From contig CALVWV010000049.1 in NCBI GenBank assembly GCA_944368065.1, forward strand, positions 1-36,659: a DNA stretch of 36,659 nt, given 5' to 3'. Source of the DNA: an uncultured Clostridia bacterium. Its GTDB lineage: Bacteria > Bacillota > Clostridia > Christensenellales > Borkfalkiaceae. The position numbers and the translations under genes are program-made. Shown piece after piece: positions 31,810 to 36,659 of this stretch. The notes below the pieces were generated by a model. That model was not told where the DNA came from. It did not search any database and saw only the letters and a list, made by a program, of their open reading frames with translations. Every line of letters starts with the position of its first letter. Positions within the stretch are counted from its first letter, which is position 1.

Positions 31810-32676
31810 TTACGCGAGGAACAAAAAGGAAATAAATACTACTATGCCCGCAAACAGCGTGCCGTCGAAACGGTCCATAACGCCGCCGTGACCGGGAAGA
31901 AGTCTGCCCATATCCTTTACGTTGCAAGCCCTTTTTACGGCGCTTTCGAAGAGGTCGCCGAACTGCGTTGCCACAGATACGGCAAAGCCTATTACGATTG
32001 CCGCCGCCCAGCCGGGCAGGGGCGAAGAGATTACAACTTTTCCGCCGAGCACCACAAAGAGATAGTATGCCGCAACGGCGCCTATTATGCCGCCAATAAG
32101 TCCGCCGACAGCGCCGATTACAGTTTTGTTGGGGCTTACGTGAGGCGCAAGCTTTAAAGGAAGCCTTTTGCCGAGCGCCATTCCGATAAGATATGCGCCC
32201 GCGTCCGTGAAAGGTACGCTGATAAAGAGCACAAGCATTGCCAGCATGGAGTTGTTATCCATGTGGTTTACCGCCGAGAGCACAACCGTAAGAAGGCCGA
32301 CGTAAAGAAGCGTAAAGAGCGAAAAGAGCGTGCTTTTGAGGTCCGAACGGGAATGGTCAGCAACAAACAGAACGCAGATTACGACCGCGCCGAAACCGAG
32401 CGCGTCCGCCGCGCCGAGCCAGCCTTCGCCGAGAAGCATGGCAAAAAGTGTGAAAAGCGGAACGGCAAGCGCGGAAAAAGTTATTGTAACCGCGCGCTGC
32501 AATACAGACACGCCGCCGTAAGCGCGGATGAGTTCAAACGCGCCTATAGCCGCAATCGCGCAGAAAAGCGCGTCGAACAGCAGTGAGCCGAGCCCGTCGG
32601 GAATAAGCCACTTGCCCGCGCACAGCGCTATTACCGCAAGCACATAGACGGTGCTTGTTATACTTCTTACTTTCAT
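31810..32676 (-). CDS. cdsA: Phosphatidate cytidylyltransferase
   Basis: CdsA makes CDP-diacylglycerol from phosphatidic acid and CTP in the cytoplasmic membrane, the branch point to anionic phospholipids. The 288-residue protein has about eight TM helices and the family signature near its C terminus: S-x-x-KRACNVKD-x-GRLLPGHGG-x-x-DRFD. PFTDAGAYLIG and SPNKTVIGAVGG are also typical. AAAGGA lies ten bases before the ATG. uppS is upstream. Immediately past its stop is a copy of the GCACATATGCCGCA palindrome. Confidence 0.96.
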   Translation of the reverse strand: MKVRSITSTVYVLAVIALCAGKWLIPDGLGSLLFDALFCAIAAIGAFELIRAYGGVSVLQRAVTITFSALAVPLFTLFAMLLGEGWLGAADALGFGAVVICVLFVADHSRSDLKSTLFSLFTLLYVGLLTVVLSAVNHMDNNSMLAMLVLFISVPFTDAGAYLIGMALGKRLPLKLAPHVSPNKTVIGAVGGLIGGIIGAVAAYYLFVVLGGKVVISSPLPGWAAAIVIGFAVSVATQFGDLFESAVKRACNVKDMGRLLPGHGGVMDRFDGTLFAGIVVFISFLFLA

Positions 32677-32771
32677 CTTGAAAAAATCCTTTTAAAGTTA
32701 TATATCCGCGGGCTTACGTAAAGCGCGCCGCGCGGATTATTTTTTTGCTTATTATGTTTTGCCTGAGCGCC

Positions 32772-33461
32772 TTATATTTTTCCGAAGCGGCGGGTGCGCC
32801 GCGAAAATTCCTTTATCGCTTTATCGAACTGCTTATTGTCGAAATCGGGGAAAAGCACGTCTGAAAAGTAGAGCTCGGCGTATGCCGCCTGCCATAAAAG
32901 GAAATTGGATAAGCGGATTTCGCCGCCCGTCCTTATTATAAGGTCGGGGTCGGGAATATCCGCCGTATACAAAAGCTTGGCAAAACTTTTTTCTGTAACC
33001 TTGCCGCCGAGTTCCGCAGCAAAGTTCGCCGCGCGCACAATCTCTGCACGGCTGCCGTAGTTTACCGCAAAAACGACGGTAAAAGGCGCGTCTGAGGGCG
33101 AACGCGAGCACACGCGCGATATTTTATCCGCCACGTCCGCGGGGAGTGCGGATATATCGCCTATGACGCGCACGCCTACGTTTTCGCCGATAAGCTTAGG
33201 CGCGTAATCTTCGAAATATTTTCTGAAAAGGGTAAAAAGCCCCTCAAGCTCCTCTTTGGGGCGCGAAAGATTTTCGGTTGAAAGCGCGTACAGCGTGAGG
33301 TACTTCACCCCCGATTCGCGGGCGTACTCCACAAGCTTTATTATGCGCTTCATGCCGGCATCGTGACCTGCGGAACGCGGCAAAAGCCGCTTCTTTGCCC
33401 ACCTGCCGTTGCCGTCCATTATTATGCCCACGTTTACGGGCAGAGCAGACTTTTCCGCCAT
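32772..33461 (-). CDS. uppS: Isoprenyl transferase (undecaprenyl diphosphate synthase)
   Basis: UppS adds isopentenyl diphosphate units to make the C55 carrier lipid of cell-wall synthesis. In 229 residues it shows IIMDGNGRWAKKR with the catalytic Asp, GHDAGMKR, TLYALSTENLSRP, VVFAVNYGSRAEI and DPDLIIRTGGEIRLSNFLLWQAAYAEL. The family is slightly longer on average (about 240-250). Its ATG starts one base after the frr stop and has no close ribosome site, so translation is probably coupled to frr. Confidence 0.97.
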   Translation of the reverse strand: MAEKSALPVNVGIIMDGNGRWAKKRLLPRSAGHDAGMKRIIKLVEYARESGVKYLTLYALSTENLSRPKEELEGLFTLFRKYFEDYAPKLIGENVGVRVIGDISALPADVADKISRVCSRSPSDAPFTVVFAVNYGSRAEIVRAANFAAELGGKVTEKSFAKLLYTADIPDPDLIIRTGGEIRLSNFLLWQAAYAELYFSDVLFPDFDNKQFDKAIKEFSRRTRRFGKI

Positions 33462-33462
33462 A

Positions 33463-34035
33463 TTATACGGTCATTATTTCCTTTTCTTTTTCGGATACCG
33501 CCGCGTCAATCTTTGCAACGGCTTCGGTTACCTGCTTTTCCACGTCCTTTTCGCAGAGCGCGTATTCGTCCTCGGAAAGCGTTTTGTCTGTTTTGAGCTT
33601 TTTGAGCGCGTCCATTGCCTCCCTGCGCACGTTGCGCTGGGCAACCTTGGCGTCCTCGCCCATCTTCCTTATCTTTTTAACGAGTTCCTTTCTGCGCTCT
33701 TCGGTGAGCTCGGGGAATACAAGGCGTATAACCTTGCCGTCGTTGGTGGGGTTGAGGCCTATATCGGAAACCTGTATAGCCTTTTCGATAGCCTTTAAAA
33801 TGGACACGTCCCAGGGGGAAATGACGAGGCACCTGCCCTCCTGCACGGAGATGTTGGCCGTCTGGTTAACGGGCGTAGGCGCGCCGTAATAATCTACCAT
33901 CACCCTGTCGAGTATGTGGGGATTTGCCCTGCCTGCACGGATTACAGAGTAGTCCTCTTTGAGGACGCTCACCGTTTTGGAGAGCTTGTCGTCCAGAACG
34001 AGCATAATTTCTTCAACCTGTTCGTTATCTATCAT
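33463..34035 (-). CDS. frr: Ribosome recycling factor
   Basis: RRF splits post-termination ribosomes with EF-G. The 190-residue protein has the family markers VIRAGRANPHILDRVMVDYYGAPTP, ISPWDVS, IGLNPTNDGKVIRLVFPELTEERRKELVKKI and the coiled-coil arm. AAGGAG lies eight bases before the ATG. pyrH is 12 bases upstream and uppS one base downstream. Confidence 0.98.
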   Translation of the reverse strand: MIDNEQVEEIMLVLDDKLSKTVSVLKEDYSVIRAGRANPHILDRVMVDYYGAPTPVNQTANISVQEGRCLVISPWDVSILKAIEKAIQVSDIGLNPTNDGKVIRLVFPELTEERRKELVKKIRKMGEDAKVAQRNVRREAMDALKKLKTDKTLSEDEYALCEKDVEKQVTEAVAKIDAAVSEKEKEIMTV

Positions 34036-34047
34036 AAAAATTGCTCC

Positions 34048-34758
34048 TTAATTATTATCTATAAGCGTGCCGATTTTTTCGCCGCAGACCGCCTTTACAA
34101 TGGAATTTTCCTCGTCGAGCCCGAAAGCAAGCACGGGAATGTTGTTTTCCATGCACATTGTGGCGGCGGTGGCGTCCATCGCCTTGATGCCGTCTTTGAT
34201 TATGTCCAGGTAGTTGAGGTGGTCGAACTTTCTGGCATTGGGATTGAGTTTGGGGTCGCTGTCGTAAATGCCATCTATATTCTTGGCCATGAGAAGAACG
34301 TTAGCCTGAATTTCGCACGCGCGCTGTGCGGCAGCCGTATCCGTCGAGCAATATGGATTGCCCGTGCCGCACGCCATTATAACCACCCTGCCCTTTTCAA
34401 AATGATGAAGAGCCTTGCGGAGGATGTAAGGTTCGGCTACGGAAGTCATTATAAGCGCCGTCTGCACTCGCGTGGGTATGCCGCGCTGTTCTATGGCGTC
34501 CATCATTGCAAGCGAGTTCATTACCGTGGCGAGCATGCCCATATGGTCGGCCGTGGTACGGTCCATATGCGTACCCTGCCTGCCGCGCCAGAAGTTGCCG
34601 CCGCCGATGACAAGCGCCACTTCCACGCCCATCTTTTTTATCGCGACTATCTGGTCGACCACGCGCGCTATCACCGCTTCGTCCAGTCCGTGTCCCTTAG
34701 GGCCGGCAAGCGCCTCGCCCGAAAGTTTTATAAGCACTCTTTTGTATTTGGGTTGCAT
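34048..34758 (-). CDS. pyrH: UMP kinase
   Basis: PyrH phosphorylates UMP to UDP for pyrimidine nucleotide synthesis. The 236 residues show KRVLIKLSGEALAG, VALVIGGGNFWRG, RTTADHMGMLATVMNSLAM, GNPYCSTDTAAAQRA and FDHLNYLDIIKDGIKAMDATA, the full bacterial UMP-kinase pattern. The ribosome site is weak (GAGG 14 bases upstream). It is the first gene of an operon with its own TTGTAA-17-TATAAT promoter. Confidence 0.97.
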   Translation of the reverse strand: MQPKYKRVLIKLSGEALAGPKGHGLDEAVIARVVDQIVAIKKMGVEVALVIGGGNFWRGRQGTHMDRTTADHMGMLATVMNSLAMMDAIEQRGIPTRVQTALIMTSVAEPYILRKALHHFEKGRVVIMACGTGNPYCSTDTAAAQRACEIQANVLLMAKNIDGIYDSDPKLNPNARKFDHLNYLDIIKDGIKAMDATAATMCMENNIPVLAFGLDEENSIVKAVCGEKIGTLIDNN

Positions 34759-34798
34759 AAGCTTTCAGCACCTCGCATATTTTAAATCCACTTGCTAA

Positions 34799-34827
34799 AT
34801 TATACCATATGCGCGGACGGATTACAA
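34799..34827 (-). promoter_or_regulatory. Promoter of the pyrH-frr-uppS-cdsA operon
   Basis: On the minus strand TTGTAA (34827-34822) and TATAAT (34804-34799) are separated by 17 bases. The leader is about 35 nt. Confidence 0.7.
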
Positions 34828-34861
34828 TACCTGGCGCGCAAATACTTTTGTTTACAGGCAA

Positions 34862-34893
34862 AAAATCAGGCGGGAAAAAACATTCCCCGCCGC
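34862..34893 (-). terminator. Terminator of the unknown two-TM gene
   Basis: GGCGGG pairs with CCCGCC around a T-rich loop and is followed by TGATTTTTT on the minus strand. It separates the unknown gene from pyrH. Confidence 0.65.
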
Positions 34894-34899
34894 AATTTT

Positions 34900-35448
34900 T
34901 CAGTGCGCGGCGCCCGATAAAAGCGATTCCGCTTCTTTAAGGCACTCTTCAACTTTTTTACTGTATATATCCACGCCGAAACCGGGGTTTTCGGCGTCGT
35001 CTGCAATATCAATTTTGCGCATTCTCCACTTTTCGCGCAGGCAGCTCCAAACCACCGTGAGTACGGCGCCGACAACAGCAGCCACCCAGCCGCCTATCGC
35101 AAGGAAAAGTTCGGATGTCTGGAGTCCGCTCACGACGAGCGCGACGCCTGCGCCCATAATTATTATGCCGCAGATGAGTATCGCAAGGAGCGCCACACGG
35201 CGCTTTTTCCTGACCTCGGGGGGAATGCCGCCCACTTTTCTCGCCTGCTCGCACAGGCTGTCGACCTCAGCTTCGAGCTCGGCAAGCCGACCGCTCGCCG
35301 GCATATGTTCGTCGCGCTGAAGCATTATAACTGAATATTTTACGCCGTGTTCCTCGTGTTCCGATATGCTCACCACCGTATAACCGAGACGACGGTACCT
35401 GTCTAAATACGCGTCCTTATATACGCTTTCAATCTTTAACTGTTTCAT
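34900..35448 (-). CDS. Unknown two-TM protein inserted between tsf and pyrH
   Basis: I do not recognise this 182-residue protein. It starts with a soluble part (1-50), a predicted coiled coil (about 52-72), a basic RKKRR patch, and two TM helices (about 85-107 and 114-135), then a charged tail with KKVEECLKEAESLL. The ribosome site is weak (GAG nine bases before the ATG). In most Firmicutes tsf is followed directly by pyrH; here this gene, with its own promoter and terminator, is between them. That suggests insertion of an independent unit. Confidence 0.75.
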   Translation of the reverse strand: MKQLKIESVYKDAYLDRYRRLGYTVVSISEHEEHGVKYSVIMLQRDEHMPASGRLAELEAEVDSLCEQARKVGGIPPEVRKKRRVALLAILICGIIIMGAGVALVVSGLQTSELFLAIGGWVAAVVGAVLTVVWSCLREKWRMRKIDIADDAENPGFGVDIYSKKVEECLKEAESLLSGAAH

Positions 35449-35504
35449 CTTTTTCTACTCAGTACCTTATCCATAATATGCTGAAAAGATACTTCTACGA
35501 TTAA

Positions 35505-35533
35505 ATTATAGCACCGAAGACAAAAAAATACAA
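35505..35533 (-). promoter_or_regulatory. Promoter of the unknown two-TM gene
   Basis: On the minus strand TTGTAT (35533-35528) and TATAAT (35510-35505) are separated by 17 bases. The leader is about 50 nt. Confidence 0.65.
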
Positions 35534-35748
35534 CAATATTTTATTATTTTGAAGCAAAATAGGCGGTGAATTGCGTTAAATAAGGCATATGTGCCCTCCT
35601 TTTTATAAAAAATAATCAATTATTCAAACGCCGCCGTTTTAAAATAAAAGCAAATTGCCCCGCACATATACCGCATTTATACGCTTTTTCAGGCTGCTTA
35701 CGCACGAGGAAAGAAGTTTTGCGGATAAAAATAAATTTATGCAACCAT

Positions 35749-35779
35749 AAAAAAACTGCGGCGCGAATTTGCGCCGCAG
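35749..35779 (-). terminator. Terminator of tsf
   Basis: CTGCGGCGC (35756-35764) pairs with GCGCCGCAG (35771-35779) around GAATTT and is followed on the minus strand by seven T. Confidence 0.9.
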
Positions 35780-35796
35780 CGATTATTTTTTTAAGC

Positions 35797-36659
35797 TTAG
35801 TCCTTCTTCATGGCGGCAACCTGTTTTGCCACTTCTTCGGAAAGGTCCTCGCTCTTCTTCTCAAGGCCTTCGCCCATTTCATAGCGGACGAACTTGTTTA
35901 CCTTGAACTGCTTTCCGATAACTTCGGCAACGGTCTTGGAATCGTCCTTTACGAAAGGCTGGAGCATGAGGCAGTTTTCGGAATAGAACTTGCCGAGCTT
36001 GCCCATTACTATCTTTTCAAGAATTTCCTTGGGCTTCTTGGCGTTCTTTTCGTCGTTCTGCATCTGAACGAGCATTATTTCCTTTTCCTTTTCGATAACG
36101 TTTGCGGGAACTTCCTCTTTTACGATATAGGAAGGACGGGAAGCTGCTATCTGAAGAGCTACATCGTGAAGAGTTTCTTCGCTGCCGGGCTGAACGTCGA
36201 GAGCTTCAACCATAACGCCTACCTTGCCGCCCATGTGGATGTAGGTTTCGATTTTGCCCGCGGTTTCTATGATTTCAAACCTGCGGATGGAAATCTTTTC
36301 GCCTATAACGGCAGTCTGGGAAGTGATGAAGTCTTTTACGGTGCCGTCGCCCATGGGGCATGCGTTGAGCGCTTCAACGTCTGCGGGCTTGCATTCCGCA
36401 ACTACTTTTGCTACGGAATCAACAATGCCGTGGAACTTTTCGCCCTTGGATACGAAGTCGGACTCGCAGTTGATTTCAAGAAGAACGCCGGTGTTGCCCG
36501 TAACATATGCGCCAACAACGCCTTCTGCGGCAATGCGGCCTTCCTTTTTAACTGCTTTGGCTATGCCGCGCTCCCTTAAAAGCTCGGCTGCCTTTTCCAT
36601 ATCGCCGTCTGCATCCTGCAAAGCCTTTTTGCAGTCGAGCATGCCGGCGCCGCTCTTTT
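35797..36659 (-). CDS. tsf: Elongation factor Ts, 5' end beyond the window
   Basis: EF-Ts recycles EF-Tu by releasing GDP. The visible part ends at the natural stop and reads K-S-G-A-G-M-LDCKKALQDADGDMEKAAELLRE at the edge. Full-length proteins have about 20 more N-terminal residues including the ADVKALRE helix, so the ATG at 36642 is internal and the gene continues past 36659. INCESDFVSKGEKF (the TDFV-type motif that contacts EF-Tu), the core domains and the C-terminal module (LMLQPFVKDDSKTVAEVI) are all present. rpsB is expected just outside the window. Confidence 0.96.
   Translation of the reverse strand, partial: KSGAGMLDCKKALQDADGDMEKAAELLRERGIAKAVKKEGRIAAEGVVGAYVTGNTGVLLEINCESDFVSKGEKFHGIVDSVAKVVAECKPADVEALNACPMGDGTVKDFITSQTAVIGEKISIRRFEIIETAGKIETYIHMGGKVGVMVEALDVQPGSEETLHDVALQIAASRPSYIVKEEVPANVIEKEKEIMLVQMQNDEKNAKKPKEILEKIVMGKLGKFYSENCLMLQPFVKDDSKTVAEVIGKQFKVNKFVRYEMGEGLEKKSEDLSEEVAKQVAAMKKD

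Larger units (their letters stand above)
35449..35796. other. 348-bp gap between tsf and the unknown gene
   Basis: It holds the unknown gene's promoter (35505-35533), a GCATATGTGC element near 35584, a CCCCGCACATATACCGCATTTA element near 35656, and the tsf terminator. No gene is seen. Confidence 0.6.

Overview
The window is about 36.7 kb of chromosome that looks like an anaerobic, low-to-mid GC member of the Clostridia (Bacillota), probably an uncultured gut lineage. The basis is Gram-positive style signals (AGGAGG ribosome sites, TTGACA-17-TATAAT promoters, Rho-independent terminators), an oxygen-sensitive class III ribonucleotide reductase with its activase, the redox repressor Rex, an ECF thiamine transporter behind a TPP riboswitch, and the order tsf / pyrH-frr-uppS-cdsA-dxr-rseP. 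The genus is inference. Nearly all genes are on the minus strand. The exceptions are a CmpB-like membrane protein (19603), the thiamine transporter (27892), and a large probable non-coding RNA (25458).

Layout. 1-4506: tail of a plus-strand transcript, then glycogen branching enzyme (glgB) and a neopullulanase-type GH13 enzyme, both reading leftward (alpha-glucan handling). 4985-9526: a membrane GT2 glycosyltransferase, a GT4 glycosyltransferase and a UPF0104/LPG-synthase-type membrane protein, probably an envelope glycolipid or glycan group. 9773-13688: a DegV fatty-acid-binding protein, an 813-bp repeat- and hairpin-rich gap, rex overlapping an ROK sugar kinase, and dut. 13814-17577: nrdG, nrdD behind a duplicated NrdR-box promoter module, and a small HNH protein. 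17743-23684: glpK, the CmpB-like protein, a Bcp peroxiredoxin, and a P-type ATPase behind a yybP-ykoY (manganese) riboswitch. 24041-29121: an unknown membrane protein, a STAS protein, the roughly 770-nt RNA with a second structured block behind it, a YfbR-like nucleotidase, and the TPP-riboswitch/thiT unit. 29224-36659: rseP, dxr, cdsA, uppS, frr and pyrH (site-2 protease, isoprenoid and phospholipid precursors, ribosome recycling, UMP kinase), an unknown two-TM gene with its own promoter and terminator, and the 3' part of tsf, cut by the window edge.

The strongest candidate for something undescribed is the 25458-26230 transcription unit. It has a near-consensus promoter, a LacI-type palindrome at about +26, many hairpins, four tiny SD-preceded or stop/start-overlapping reading frames, a clean intrinsic terminator, and no protein gene of normal size. 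Its length is in the range of the large ornate bacterial RNAs (OLE, GOLLD, ROOL), but I cannot assign it to any of them by eye. Other points of interest are the tandem NrdR promoters, the N-terminally extended ThiT, the Lys/Ala-rich tail of GlgB, an HD-to-HE change in the YfbR homologue, a STAS domain without its phosphorylatable serine, and a recurrent extragenic palindrome close to GCGGCATATATGCCGC.
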